From contig OZ245730.1 in the NCBI GenBank assembly GCA_965227145.1, positions 1,674,001-1,738,000 on the forward strand: a stretch of DNA of 64,000 nt, in the 5' to 3' direction. Shown here piece after piece: positions 28,330 through 36,988 of this stretch. The notes beneath the pieces are model-generated. The model made no database searches and was not told the DNA's origin. It was given only the letters and a program-made list of their open reading frames with translations. Source of the stretch: JACKAQ01 sp965227145. Lineage in GTDB: Bacteria; Calditrichota; Calditrichia; RBG-13-44-9; J075. Position numbers and translations under genes: made by a program. Position 1 is the first letter of the stretch. Each line of letters starts with the position of its first letter.

Positions 28330-28398
28330 ATATTCTGTAACAACGGCGCGAAATATATAGTGCCGATCCTGGATTGTCAATAAAAAAATTACAAAAAA

Positions 28399-28426
28399 AT
28401 GGGGAACGATTGTCGCCGTTCCCCAT
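28399..28426 (-). terminator. Rho-independent terminator of the CBM48 gene
   Basis: A 10-bp perfect stem (ATGGGGAACG / CGTTCCCCAT) with an 8-base loop. On the minus strand it is followed by a T-rich run (TTTTTTTGT). It starts 14 bases after the stop codon of the CBM48 gene and separates it from tRNA-Asn. Confidence 0.9.
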
Positions 28427-28439
28427 CAAAAATGCAACA

Positions 28440-28760
28440 CTATTTCTTTGCTATTTTCTTTTTTGCGGGTGCTTTGGGGGCAACAACTTCGGCTACGGAA
28501 TTGCTGGTACCAAATGCGTTCGGCACTGCCGGTGCTTCTTCGTCGTTGATCCATTCGCTGTCGTTTACCAGATAGCGAAATTCATGAACGCCGCTGGATA
28601 CGGTTACATCTGCCTTCCAAACGCCACTGCGTTTTACAAATTTCATCGGGGTTGCATTGCTATCCCAATTGTTGAAATCACCAACAACGGCTACGCTGTC
28701 TGCGTTCTGCTTTTCCAGTTGGAAAGTGATTTTCTGATTTTTTGGACTCACTTTGATCAT
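28440..28760 (-). CDS. Stand-alone CBM48/isoamylase early-set domain protein
   Basis: 106 residues consisting almost only of a glycogen-binding early-set domain. Seen: FQLEKQNADSVAVVGDFNNWD (the hallmark FNNW loop) followed by MKF....GVWKADV and HEFRYLVNDSEW. No catalytic domain and no signal peptide, so it is probably cytoplasmic and binds alpha-glucan (inference). The tail is a short low-complexity PKAPAKKKIAKK segment. The start is the ATG at 28758-28760 because GGAGG lies 6 bases upstream; the ATG four codons earlier contains that site. It is monocistronic with its own terminator. Confidence 0.88.
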   Translation of the reverse strand: MIKVSPKNQKITFQLEKQNADSVAVVGDFNNWDSNATPMKFVKRSGVWKADVTVSSGVHEFRYLVNDSEWINDEEAPAVPNAFGTSNSVAEVVAPKAPAKKKIAKK

Positions 28761-29024
28761 GATATCCTCCATTTGTTTATGTTTAGTAAATGTTATTTAC
28801 GGACCTCTTTACAACAATCGCGCCAATAGTAATGAATAATTTTTAACAACACAATACTTTTTAACTTTTTTCAAATACGAAATCTGATATCACTAAATTC
28901 GGCAATCCTAAAAGATACTGAAATTGATTTTCATTTTTCTGAAAGTAATGTTGAATGTAAATTGCAAACCGGTAAAATTATTGAAACATGAATTTGTCAA
29001 CTATTTTTGAATTTGGAGCATAAG

Positions 29025-29603
29025 ATGGTCAGGATTACCCGTGTTTATACCAAAACCGGCGATGAAGGAATGACAAGCTTAGCTGGCGGTCAACGAGTTG
29101 AGAAAACCGCGCCGAGAATTGTCGCATATGGAACAATTGATGAATTGAATGCGCATCTCGGTTTGGTAGCGGAAGGTTTGCGAGATGTAACCGGCGATTT
29201 AGCAATCATCCGAGAAAAGGTGCTCCGGATACAAAATGAGCTGTTTGATCTGGGTTCACAATTGGCGGTGTTGCCGGAAGACCGCCGGGAAAATACGCCG
29301 GTAATTCACGATCCGGACGTTTTGCGCCTCGAATCGGAAATGGATGAAATGAACACCGATTTGCCATCCCTGAAGTCGTTTATTTTGCCGGGTGGGGGAG
29401 AAGTTTCCGCCAGAATTCATGTGGCGCGAACGGTTTGCCGGAGGGCTGAACGCGAGCTTTATCACGTGTTGCAGGCGGAGCCGCTGGACGGCACAGAACT
29501 GCCCTATCTGAATCGTTTGAGCGATTGGCTGTTTGTTGCCGGACGCTATGTTGCGGCAAAATCGGGCATCGAAGAAACGCTGTGGAAACCCGGAAAGCGC
29601 TGA
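29025..29603 (+). CDS. Cob(I)yrinic acid a,c-diamide adenosyltransferase, PduO/MMAB type
   Basis: Transfers the adenosyl group of ATP to cobalamin to make coenzyme B12. About 192 residues from the ATG at 29025, preceded by TTTGGAGC. Motifs: N-terminal TRVYTKTGDEGMTSLAGGQRV (ATP-binding loop), YGTIDELNAHLGL, FILPGGGEVSARIHVARTVCRRAER and YLNRLSDWLFVAGR, all diagnostic for PduO-type enzymes. No cobalamin riboswitch is seen in the ~250 bases upstream. Neighbours give no B12 pathway context. Confidence 0.95.
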   Translation: MVRITRVYTKTGDEGMTSLAGGQRVEKTAPRIVAYGTIDELNAHLGLVAEGLRDVTGDLAIIREKVLRIQNELFDLGSQLAVLPEDRRENTPVIHDPDVLRLESEMDEMNTDLPSLKSFILPGGGEVSARIHVARTVCRRAERELYHVLQAEPLDGTELPYLNRLSDWLFVAGRYVAAKSGIEETLWKPGKR

Positions 29604-29605
29604 CG

Positions 29606-29641
29606 CTGCGTAAAATATATCTGGCAAGCGCCGTTACGCAG
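29606..29641. repeat. Inverted repeat downstream of the adenosyltransferase gene
   Basis: CTGCGTAA and TTACGCAG (8 bp) separated by 20 bases. There is no T-run beside it, so it is not a standard intrinsic terminator; it could be an mRNA-end hairpin. Confidence 0.3.
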
Positions 29642-29697
29642 TGTTAATTTAGCACGGTCGAAATAATCCCAAAAAACAGCAGAACGGAGGCCATATT

Positions 29698-30777
29698 ATG
29701 CAACGAATTTTCAATTTTAGCGCCGGACCGGCAACGCTGCCGCTACCCGTTTTACATCAGGTTCAGGAAGAACTGGTCAATTTTCGCGGGCAGGGCATGT
29801 CATTAATGGAAATGAGCCACAGGTCCAAAACATTTGATGAAGTATTGAACGAAGCCGCATCGATGATTCTCGATATTATGGGATTCTCCGATGATTACCA
29901 GGTTGTTTTTATGCAGGGCGGCGCCACCGGACAGTTTGCCGCTGTTCCGCTGAATTTGTCTGTCGATGGCAAAGTCGGGGAATACGTTGATAGCGGGTCG
30001 TGGGCGATAAAAGCTTACAAAGAAGCTGTGCAACTTGGCAAACCTGCACGGGTTGTCTCATCATCCAAATCCAGTAATCACAACCACATACCAACCGATT
30101 TTAAAGCAGGTTCAGATGCCGCATATTTGCATATCTGCTCCAACAACACCATTTTTGGCACCCAGTTCCAAGATTATCCGGATACAGGTGATGTGCCGTT
30201 GATTGCCGATATGTCGTCCGATTTATATTGCCGCAGGTTCGATCCCAAAAAATTTGCCCTGATTTATGCAGGTGCACAAAAAAATGCAGGTCCTGCAGGT
30301 GTCACCATTACGATTATCCGCAAAGATTTACTGGATCGTTGCCCATCAAATATCCCCACGGTTTTCAATTACAAAACCATCGCGGAAGGCAATTCCATGT
30401 ATAACACGCCGCCGACATTCCCGATTTATGTGGTCGGTTTGGTGATGAAATGGATCAAAAGCCAGGGTGGCATCGATAAAATTGAAAGCGCCAATCGCAA
30501 AAAAGCCGGTATGTTATACGATGTGCTGGATGCCGGTGATTTTTACAAACCGCATGCACAGAAAAACAGCCGCTCTCTGATGAACATTACCTGGCGGTTG
30601 CCCAACGAAGATCTCGAGAAAAAATTTGTCGCAGAAGCAACCGCGCAACACATGTCCGGACTCAAAGGGCATCGCTCGGTCGGTGGGATTCGTGCTTCAA
30701 TTTACAACGCAATGCCCACAGAAGGCGTGCAAACGCTGGTTGCATTTATGAAAGAATTTGAACGCACCAACGGATAA
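29698..30777 (+). CDS. serC: Phosphoserine aminotransferase
   Basis: Converts 3-phosphohydroxypyruvate and glutamate to phosphoserine and 2-oxoglutarate in serine synthesis (also used for pyridoxal phosphate in some bacteria). 359 residues, full length. Hallmarks: FNFSAGPATLPLPVL start, GQGMSLMEMSHRSK, MQGGATGQFAAVP, DMSSDLYCR, and AGAQKNAGPAG with the PLP Lys at about 195, then RSLMNITWRLP and GHRSVGGIRASIYNA. Strong ribosome site AACGGAGG. It is followed 39 bases later by an alcohol dehydrogenase, possibly co-transcribed. Confidence 0.97.
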   Translation: MQRIFNFSAGPATLPLPVLHQVQEELVNFRGQGMSLMEMSHRSKTFDEVLNEAASMILDIMGFSDDYQVVFMQGGATGQFAAVPLNLSVDGKVGEYVDSGSWAIKAYKEAVQLGKPARVVSSSKSSNHNHIPTDFKAGSDAAYLHICSNNTIFGTQFQDYPDTGDVPLIADMSSDLYCRRFDPKKFALIYAGAQKNAGPAGVTITIIRKDLLDRCPSNIPTVFNYKTIAEGNSMYNTPPTFPIYVVGLVMKWIKSQGGIDKIESANRKKAGMLYDVLDAGDFYKPHAQKNSRSLMNITWRLPNEDLEKKFVAEATAQHMSGLKGHRSVGGIRASIYNAMPTEGVQTLVAFMKEFERTNG

Positions 30778-30816
30778 CCGGTTGCCAATAAATGCGGAAA
30801 ATTGATTCTATTGAAT

Positions 30817-31953
30817 ATGAATTTATTTGAATTTAGACCCACAATACAGGTTATTTTTGGAACAAACGCGCTGGCTAAACTGGGCGATTTGGTAAAATCG
30901 CTCGGTGGCCGGCATGTGCTGATCGTTACGGATGCCGGAATTGTCGCTTCCGGAATTACCGCTAAAGCATTGAATATATTGCACCAATCGAATATCTCCA
31001 CAAATGTGTTTGATGATGTTCACGAAAACCCCACCGATGCACAGGTGAAAGCCGCCGCAGCTGTTGTTCAATCCGGCGGATTGCCGGATGTCATCATTGC
31101 ACTCGGTGGCGGCAGCTCGATGGATTGCGCCAAAGGCATCAATTTTTTGGTGACGAACGGCGGTCAAATGGCGGATTATTGGGGGTTTGGCAAAGCCACC
31201 CAGCCAATGCTGCCGTCAATCGGCATTCCGACAACCGCGGGAACCGGTAGCGAAGCGCAATCTTTTGCGCTGATTTCCCGCGCAACTGATCACCGGAAAA
31301 TGGCTTGCGGCGATCTGAAAGCACGTTTTCACACCGTCATTTTAGATCCGCTGTTGCTGGCAACGCTGCCAAAACCGGTTGCCGCCGTAACGGTAATGGA
31401 CGCATTTTCTCATGCTGTGGAAAGCTTCGTGAGCACCAAAAGAACCGCTTTTTCCCAAATGTTCGCCAAAGAGGCGTTCCGTTTTATCGACGAACATGCG
31501 GAATATTTTTTGAATTCCCCATCCCAAATTACTGCCGCAAGTGCCATGCTGATGGGTGCGCATCTCGCCGGTATGTCCATTGAAAACAGTATGTTGGGCG
31601 CTGCTCATGCACTGGCAAATCCGCTAACGGCAACCTACGGCATCACTCACGGCACTGCCGTTGGCATAATGCTGCCGCATGTTGTTCGCTTTAACGCGAG
31701 TGAGGTTGCGCCGCTGTTTGGGGAACTGATTTTGCACTCGCCGGTAAAATCTGATGCGGTAACATATCTGACAAATCGCATTCATCAATTGCAAGAAAGG
31801 GGAGATTTACCCGGATCGCTAAATCAGTGCAACGTGCCCGAAACCGATTTGCCGATGCTCGCAAAATTGGCGGCAGAGCAGTGGACCGGGCGCTTCAATC
31901 CACGTCCCGTTGACGAACAAACGCTGCTCGATTTATACCGGCAAGCCTGGTAA
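30817..31953 (+). CDS. Iron-containing (group III) alcohol dehydrogenase
   Basis: NAD(P)H-dependent alcohol/aldehyde oxidoreductase. About 378 residues. Seen: FRPTIQVIFGTNALAKLG, ALGGGSSMDCAKGINFL (nucleotide binding), IPTTAGTGSEAQSFA, VMDAFSHAVESFVS and AGMSIENSMLGAAHALANPL with metal-binding His residues, plus THGTAVGIMLPHV. The ATG at 30817 gives the usual N-terminus; the in-frame TTG at 30802 has a slightly better upstream GGAAAA. Substrate unknown. Confidence 0.92.
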   Translation: MNLFEFRPTIQVIFGTNALAKLGDLVKSLGGRHVLIVTDAGIVASGITAKALNILHQSNISTNVFDDVHENPTDAQVKAAAAVVQSGGLPDVIIALGGGSSMDCAKGINFLVTNGGQMADYWGFGKATQPMLPSIGIPTTAGTGSEAQSFALISRATDHRKMACGDLKARFHTVILDPLLLATLPKPVAAVTVMDAFSHAVESFVSTKRTAFSQMFAKEAFRFIDEHAEYFLNSPSQITAASAMLMGAHLAGMSIENSMLGAAHALANPLTATYGITHGTAVGIMLPHVVRFNASEVAPLFGELILHSPVKSDAVTYLTNRIHQLQERGDLPGSLNQCNVPETDLPMLAKLAAEQWTGRFNPRPVDEQTLLDLYRQAW

Positions 31954-31979
31954 ATTTCCCAAAACAACCTGACATTTCT

Positions 31980-32699
31980 ATGAATTTTATCATAATTGGA
32001 CTGATTCTCGGCTGTTTAATTTTCGTTCACGAACTGGGGCATTTTTTGGCTGCGCGTTGGACGGGGATTCCGGTTGCCCGGTTTTCAGTCGGATTTGGCA
32101 AAACCATTTGGAAAACCCAACTTGGCGAAACCGAATTCCGGCTGGCGATGCTGCCCATCGGCGGCTATGTGTTGCCGAAGCTGAGTGACGGACAGCTGCA
32201 TCCGCACGCGCCGGTGTGGCGGCGAATGGTGTTCACTATCGGCGGGCCGTTGGCGAATGTGCTGATTTGCATTCCTCTGTTTGCGCTGCTCAACTTGCTC
32301 TCCGGCGAATCCGGGTTTTTTGCGCTGATGATTTCGCCGTGGCTGCAAACATTCAGCACGATGATGGGCATGTTTCAAATGCTGCCCACCCTCTTTTCCA
32401 ACCCGGAATCGCTGACCAGCGTCATCGGGATTTTTACCGAAGGTGGTCAGGCGCTTTCCGGCGGCTGGAACGCGTTTTTGAGCATCAGCATCATTTTGAG
32501 CATCAATTTTGCGGTGCTCAATTTGCTGCCCATTCCGCCGCTGGACGGCGGGAAATTGTTGCTGTATGCGCTGGAACCGCTGCATCCGGTGATGACCCGG
32601 TTATCGCTGCCGCTGCATCTCGCCGGTTGGATCGCCATTCTCGGTTTGATGATTTATGCGGTGATGCTCGATATTCATCGATATTTTGGTGGCTCATGA
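31980..32699 (+). CDS. Short site-2 protease-like M50 metalloprotease (no PDZ domain)
   Basis: Intramembrane zinc protease. Seen: HELGH at about residues 17-21 in the first membrane helix, GIPVARFSVGFGKTIW, GGPLANVLICIPLF, and NLLPIPPLDGG near residue 183, the second zinc-site motif. 239 residues with 4-5 membrane helices; E. coli RseP has about 450 with two PDZ domains, which are absent. The stop codon overlaps the next start (ATGA). It lies about 1.3 kb upstream of a sigma/anti-sigma pair, so a role in regulated proteolysis is possible (inference). Confidence 0.9.
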   Translation: MNFIIIGLILGCLIFVHELGHFLAARWTGIPVARFSVGFGKTIWKTQLGETEFRLAMLPIGGYVLPKLSDGQLHPHAPVWRRMVFTIGGPLANVLICIPLFALLNLLSGESGFFALMISPWLQTFSTMMGMFQMLPTLFSNPESLTSVIGIFTEGGQALSGGWNAFLSISIILSINFAVLNLLPIPPLDGGKLLLYALEPLHPVMTRLSLPLHLAGWIAILGLMIYAVMLDIHRYFGGS

Positions 32700-33844
32700 A
32701 AAAAGCATATCTATCAATAAATATTGCGGTTTGTGCACTGTTTTTTTTCGCAGCGGCGATTGCTCAAACCGGTTCACCAAAAGTTGCAGCCGCCAACAAT
32801 GAATGGGCGATGTTTCGCGGCAACGCCCAAATGACGGGCGTGAGCAACGCCGAATTACCCGAACAACTCGATTTGATTTGGCGATTTCAGACGGACGACG
32901 AAATTGTCAGCACCGCCGCCATCGTTGGCGAACGGGTTTTTGTCGCGTCGGCAGATGGGCATTTGTACGCACTGGATTTGGCATCGGGCGAACAGATTTG
33001 GAAATATGCAGCGAATGGCGATATCAAATCGTCGCCAACCGTTGCGGACGGCACCGTTTTTTTTGGTGATGGCGATGGCATGTTGCACGCCGTTTCCGCG
33101 GAGAACGGTTCACTGAAATGGCAATTTCAAACCGATGGCGAGATTATTTCATCGGTGAACATCTCTGGCAAGTGGCTGGTTTTTGGCGGATACGACCAGT
33201 TTATCTATTGCCTGAATCGCGAAACCGGCGCGCTGCGCTGGCAGTTGGAAACGGAAAATTATGTGCACAGCACTGCTGCAATTTCCGATGAAAATGCTGT
33301 TCTCGCCGGCTGTGACGGCGTGTTGCGATTGATCAATCTGCAAACGGGGCTGCAAACCGATTCGCTGATTTTGGGCGGCTACGTTGCCGCCACCGCTGCC
33401 ATTTTCGCTGGCGAAGCTTATCTGGGCACATACGATAACCGGGTGCTGGCGATTACGCTGGCGCCGCTGGAAATTCGCTGGGAATATATTCATCCGCAGC
33501 GCAAATTTCCATTTTATGCATCTGCGGCGGTTACGGACGAATGGGTGTTCGTCGGCGGGCGGGACAAACTGATTCACGCCATCAATCGCGAATCCGGGCG
33601 GGCGCAGTGGACATTCGAGACCCGTTCAAAAATCGAGGCGTCGCCGGTTGTTGCCAACGATGATCTCATTTTTGCAACCGAACGTGGTAGCATTTATCGC
33701 CTCTCTGTGAGCACAGGTCAGGAAAAATGGCAATTCACCGCCGGTTCGGCAATCGTTGCTTCTCCGGCAATCGCCGCCGGAAAACTGGTGATCGGCACCG
33801 GCGATGGCGAAGTGCTCTGCTTTGGCGCAGCCGGAACAAAATAA
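32696..33844 (+). CDS. Secreted PQQ-like beta-propeller protein (BamB-like repeats)
   Basis: 382 residues with a signal peptide (ALFFFAAAIAQT) and about seven repeated blades of the form LYALDLASGEQIWKY, LHAVSAENGSLKWQF, IYCLNRETGALRWQL, IHAINRESGRAQWTF, IYRLSVSTGQEKWQF. These are typical tryptophan-docking PQQ-like blades. The start is the ATG at 32696 overlapping the M50 stop (ATGA). The frame is open further upstream, but only inside the M50 gene. Probably a periplasmic scaffold or sensor; no quinoprotein catalytic residues were identified. Confidence 0.9.
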   Translation: MKKAYLSINIAVCALFFFAAAIAQTGSPKVAAANNEWAMFRGNAQMTGVSNAELPEQLDLIWRFQTDDEIVSTAAIVGERVFVASADGHLYALDLASGEQIWKYAANGDIKSSPTVADGTVFFGDGDGMLHAVSAENGSLKWQFQTDGEIISSVNISGKWLVFGGYDQFIYCLNRETGALRWQLETENYVHSTAAISDENAVLAGCDGVLRLINLQTGLQTDSLILGGYVAATAAIFAGEAYLGTYDNRVLAITLAPLEIRWEYIHPQRKFPFYASAAVTDEWVFVGGRDKLIHAINRESGRAQWTFETRSKIEASPVVANDDLIFATERGSIYRLSVSTGQEKWQFTAGSAIVASPAIAAGKLVIGTGDGEVLCFGAAGTK

Positions 33845-33959
33845 AATACCGCAACAATCTTTTTTGCTGACGTAAACACTCCGCAGCATACGAACGTCTA
33901 ATTAATGCAAGTTTCATTACGAATGATGAATCATCGTTCGGAGAACCGAGAACCAATGG

Positions 33960-34535
33960 ATGAAATCCCGGGTGCAAAAACTGGTCGCAAAAGCCCAAAA
34001 AGGTGATCGCCGTGCTTTTGGGCAGCTTGTGAGCCAATACCAGGAAAAATTATTGTATCTGGGTTACGATTTGATGGGGAATTGGGAAGATGCTCGTGAC
34101 GCTGCGCAAAATTCATTTGTCAAAGCCTTCGAAAAGTTGCCCGCTTTCGAAGGAAGGGCGCATTTTTCAACCTGGCTGTACCGGATAATGGTGAACCAAT
34201 GCCGGGATTTACAGCGAAAAAATTCCCGCGCCCGAATGGATTATTACGAAAATGACGGTTTGGAATTGGCCGCCGAAAATCAGTTGGCATCATCCAAAAC
34301 CGGTGAAAATGTGATGCAAAAACTGGAGAACACCGAACTGCGTTTCCAACTGGAGCAGGCGATGCAGCAGCTGTCCATCAACCAGCGAACAGCAATTTCG
34401 CTGCGTTTCTTCCACGAATATTCCACCACAGAAATCGCCGAAATTATGACGTGCAGCGAAAACACGGTCCGCATTCACATGTTTCGCGGATTGAATAAAT
34501 TGAAAGAAATTTTACCAAAGATGAACATAAACTGA
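33960..34535 (+). CDS. ECF-type RNA polymerase sigma factor
   Basis: 191 residues with region 2 (FGQLVSQYQEKLLYLGYDLMGNWEDARDAAQ, NSFVKAFEKL, HFSTWLYRIMVNQCRD) and region 4 (INQRTAISLRFFHEYSTTEIAEIM, ENTVRIHMFRGLNKLKEIL). The ATG at 33960 gives the usual N-terminus; no strong ribosome site. Followed after 9 bases by a membrane protein with the layout of its anti-sigma factor, so the pair likely forms a signal-responsive switch. Confidence 0.94.
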   Translation: MKSRVQKLVAKAQKGDRRAFGQLVSQYQEKLLYLGYDLMGNWEDARDAAQNSFVKAFEKLPAFEGRAHFSTWLYRIMVNQCRDLQRKNSRARMDYYENDGLELAAENQLASSKTGENVMQKLENTELRFQLEQAMQQLSINQRTAISLRFFHEYSTTEIAEIMTCSENTVRIHMFRGLNKLKEILPKMNIN

Positions 34536-34544
34536 GCTATTGCA

Positions 34545-35342
34545 ATGGATAAGTTTGAAGAACAATTGATGCGCTACGAAAACGGGCAAATGAACCCGGC
34601 TGAAGCCGCTGAATTTGAAACGTTGCTGGCGCAAATCGATACCGATTTGGAAAACAGCGATTGGCGGGAAATCTGCGAGAATTTGCGGATTTACCGGAAC
34701 GCCGCGCCATCGGAGGAATTGTTGAAATCGTTCCAATCTGCAATGGCGATGGAATTTCCGGCGAACAGAACATTCAGTTTGCAGGCAACCCTGCGGGGAA
34801 TTTGGGAGCGTGTTTTTATCGCACCGACACCGGCGTTCCGGCTGGCAGAATTTGCGGTTGTTCTGCTCATCGGTATTTTTGCAGGTCAGTGGCTACTTTC
34901 GCCGCAGCCGGTTTTCACGCCATCGCCGGAAGCCGTTTATGCGCCCTCGTTTCAACTGCGCGATGTTTCCAGCAAAGAATGGCAGGATCTCAAAATGTTT
35001 TTGCTCGACAGCGAAATGCTGTTATTAGAAATCGACAACATCGCTGATAACGAAACGCCCGACAGCGAATTTTTGGATATGAATGCCCAAACCAGCAAAC
35101 GGCTGATGCGACAGATGCCAATGGCGGAGCAAGTGAGCGTCCGGATGAACGATTTGCTGCTCGTTCGCTATCTCAGCCGGCTGGAAATGTTGCTTTACGA
35201 AATCAGTAATATTGAACCGGATGAAGCGGACACCGCATTGCAAATGCTCAAATCGATGATCCGCGACAGCGATCTGCTCATCGAGGCGCGGCAGTTGCAA
35301 ATCGCGCTGCGGCAAAATTCCGCAGAGGTGCAGTCACTATGA
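34545..35342 (+). CDS. Putative membrane anti-sigma factor
   Basis: 265 residues: a cytoplasmic helical N-terminus beginning MDKFEEQLMRYENGQMNPAEAAEFETLL (about 1-95), one membrane helix (about 104-124, LAEFAVVLLIGIFAGQWLL) and a periplasmic helical C-terminus. The N-terminus has the anti-sigma pattern but lacks the HxxxCxxC zinc motif. The call rests mainly on gene order after the sigma factor. The stop overlaps the start of the GWxTD gene (ATGA), so all three are co-translated. Confidence 0.75.
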   Translation: MDKFEEQLMRYENGQMNPAEAAEFETLLAQIDTDLENSDWREICENLRIYRNAAPSEELLKSFQSAMAMEFPANRTFSLQATLRGIWERVFIAPTPAFRLAEFAVVLLIGIFAGQWLLSPQPVFTPSPEAVYAPSFQLRDVSSKEWQDLKMFLLDSEMLLLEIDNIADNETPDSEFLDMNAQTSKRLMRQMPMAEQVSVRMNDLLLVRYLSRLEMLLYEISNIEPDEADTALQMLKSMIRDSDLLIEARQLQIALRQNSAEVQSL

Positions 35343-36988
35343 TATCGCATAAAAAAATGAGGACAACTATGAACCGGCAACTTGCCCGATTTGCCAGAAT
35401 TGTTTGTTGCGTGATGATTTTTGGGGGAGTAATGGCATCTGCGCAAACCGGCAAAATGGATCAGCGTGCCCGTTATTTGCAAGCCCGGAAACAGTGCATG
35501 AAACAGGATTGGCATTCTGCGATTAGCGTATATCGCGAAATATTGCAAGATGATCCGTCGGGCGATTATGCAGATGACGCCCAGTTCTGGCTGGCGTTCA
35601 GTCTGGAAAAATTGCCCGAAGAGCGCGAAGCCGCGTTCGATGCGTATCAACATTTGCGCGAACAATATCCCAACAGCAATTGGGCAGATGACGGATTATT
35701 AAACCAGGTGATGCTCGCGGAAGCGTTGGCGCGGAGCGGAAATGCAAAATATCACCGGTTTTTGCTGGAGCAACTCGGCAGCCGTTACGATGACGTTCGG
35801 CATCAGACCGCGCTATCGTTGGGACGATTGGGTGATCCTGCCGCGCTGCCCGTTTTGCGCGAACTTGTCGCGCAGGATGCTTTTGTTGAAATTGCAGATA
35901 AACTCATTAAAAAATTGGAAGATAGCGCACCAAAAGCCAGTCAACTTAAACCGTTGCCAAATGACAGTCGCGCCACCCAGAATTTCCAAAATTTCTCTAT
36001 CGAAAGCGAAGAAGCGCTTTCCGCCATTTCGCAAAACAGCGGTATTTCATTTGAAACCCGGCGATACGAGCAGTATCGCACCATGCTGAAAACCGATGAT
36101 AGCTGGAATTTCGACGAATTAATTGATTTCGGTATGTGGCATATTTTGGCGCCGGAACAGTTCGAAAAATATTTCAGCCTCACAACCCGTTCCGATCGCG
36201 AAAAATGGTTGGACAATTATTGGAAAAGCATCGATCCTTCCCCAACCACAGCCAAAAATGAGGCGCGCGATGCTTTCGAAGCTCGTGTAAGATTCGCCCG
36301 GACGCATTTTTACGAATATTGGGACAATCTGGAAACCAAATATTTACAGGATCAATATATTCGCAGCGGATCGCCGCATGCGCCGTGGGATGCCCGTGGC
36401 GAGCTGTATATTAAATTTGGCGAGCCGGATTATCGCTCAAATATTGCCTGGCACACCGAAAACTGGCAATATACCCGGCACAATCTGGATCTGATGGTAA
36501 AGCAATATGTTACAAATATTTACGGCAACGCGATTACCGCCACAACCATCTCCAATCGCCAAATGCAACGCCGTTTTGACCGGCAATTGGACAAAGAGCG
36601 AATGGAGGCGCGATACATTTACACACCCATGTTCGATTTCGCTAATGATGACACGTGGAATGAGTTGAATGGTGTTAAATTTGATGAATCGCTGAACGGC
36701 AATTTGGTGCGCATCGAATATTCGTTGCCGGAAAAAGAAGTGCGAACAGACGCCAAAGGCAATTTCAGCTATTCGCGAACCTACGTTTTATTTGATGACG
36801 ATATGCAGGAAATCCAGCGAGAATCCGCCAGTTTTGACCAACAATCGACCGGTTTATCCAACAACCGGGTTGGCGAAGTGCTGACCATGCAGCTTCAGCC
36901 GGGAAAATATAAATTATTGCTGCAGATAGAAGTGCCGCATTTGCAAAAATTGGGGAAATATCAGTTTGATATCACGGTTGGGAACTAA
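35339..36988 (+). CDS. Secreted TPR/HEAT and GWxTD-type domain protein
   Basis: 549 residues. Signal peptide (FARIVCCVMIFGGVMASAQT), TPR-like repeats (about 40-125), a short HEAT-like repeat (YDDVRHQTALSLGRLGDPAALPVLRELV, about 145-175), then a GWxTD-type region. That region has WLDNYWKSIDPSPTTAKNEARDAFEARV followed by PWDARGELYIKFGEPDYR near residue 350; the family's GWxTD motif is changed to PWDAR. GWxTD proteins are found in FCB-group bacteria and have no settled function. Starts at 35339 (coupled), 35357 and 35369 are all in frame; 35369 has GAGG upstream. It ends overlapping the stop of the convergent lipoprotein gene. Confidence 0.85.
   Translation: MISHKKMRTTMNRQLARFARIVCCVMIFGGVMASAQTGKMDQRARYLQARKQCMKQDWHSAISVYREILQDDPSGDYADDAQFWLAFSLEKLPEEREAAFDAYQHLREQYPNSNWADDGLLNQVMLAEALARSGNAKYHRFLLEQLGSRYDDVRHQTALSLGRLGDPAALPVLRELVAQDAFVEIADKLIKKLEDSAPKASQLKPLPNDSRATQNFQNFSIESEEALSAISQNSGISFETRRYEQYRTMLKTDDSWNFDELIDFGMWHILAPEQFEKYFSLTTRSDREKWLDNYWKSIDPSPTTAKNEARDAFEARVRFARTHFYEYWDNLETKYLQDQYIRSGSPHAPWDARGELYIKFGEPDYRSNIAWHTENWQYTRHNLDLMVKQYVTNIYGNAITATTISNRQMQRRFDRQLDKERMEARYIYTPMFDFANDDTWNELNGVKFDESLNGNLVRIEYSLPEKEVRTDAKGNFSYSRTYVLFDDDMQEIQRESASFDQQSTGLSNNRVGEVLTMQLQPGKYKLLLQIEVPHLQKLGKYQFDITVGN

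Noticed and set aside
28773..29024. Cobalamin riboswitch before the adenosyltransferase gene
   Set aside because: No B12-box-like sequence or conserved multi-stem arrangement could be found.
32216..32695. Upstream extension of the propeller gene inside the M50 protease gene
   Set aside because: A signal peptide and ATGA overlap place the start at 32696; the extension is an out-of-frame reading of the protease gene.
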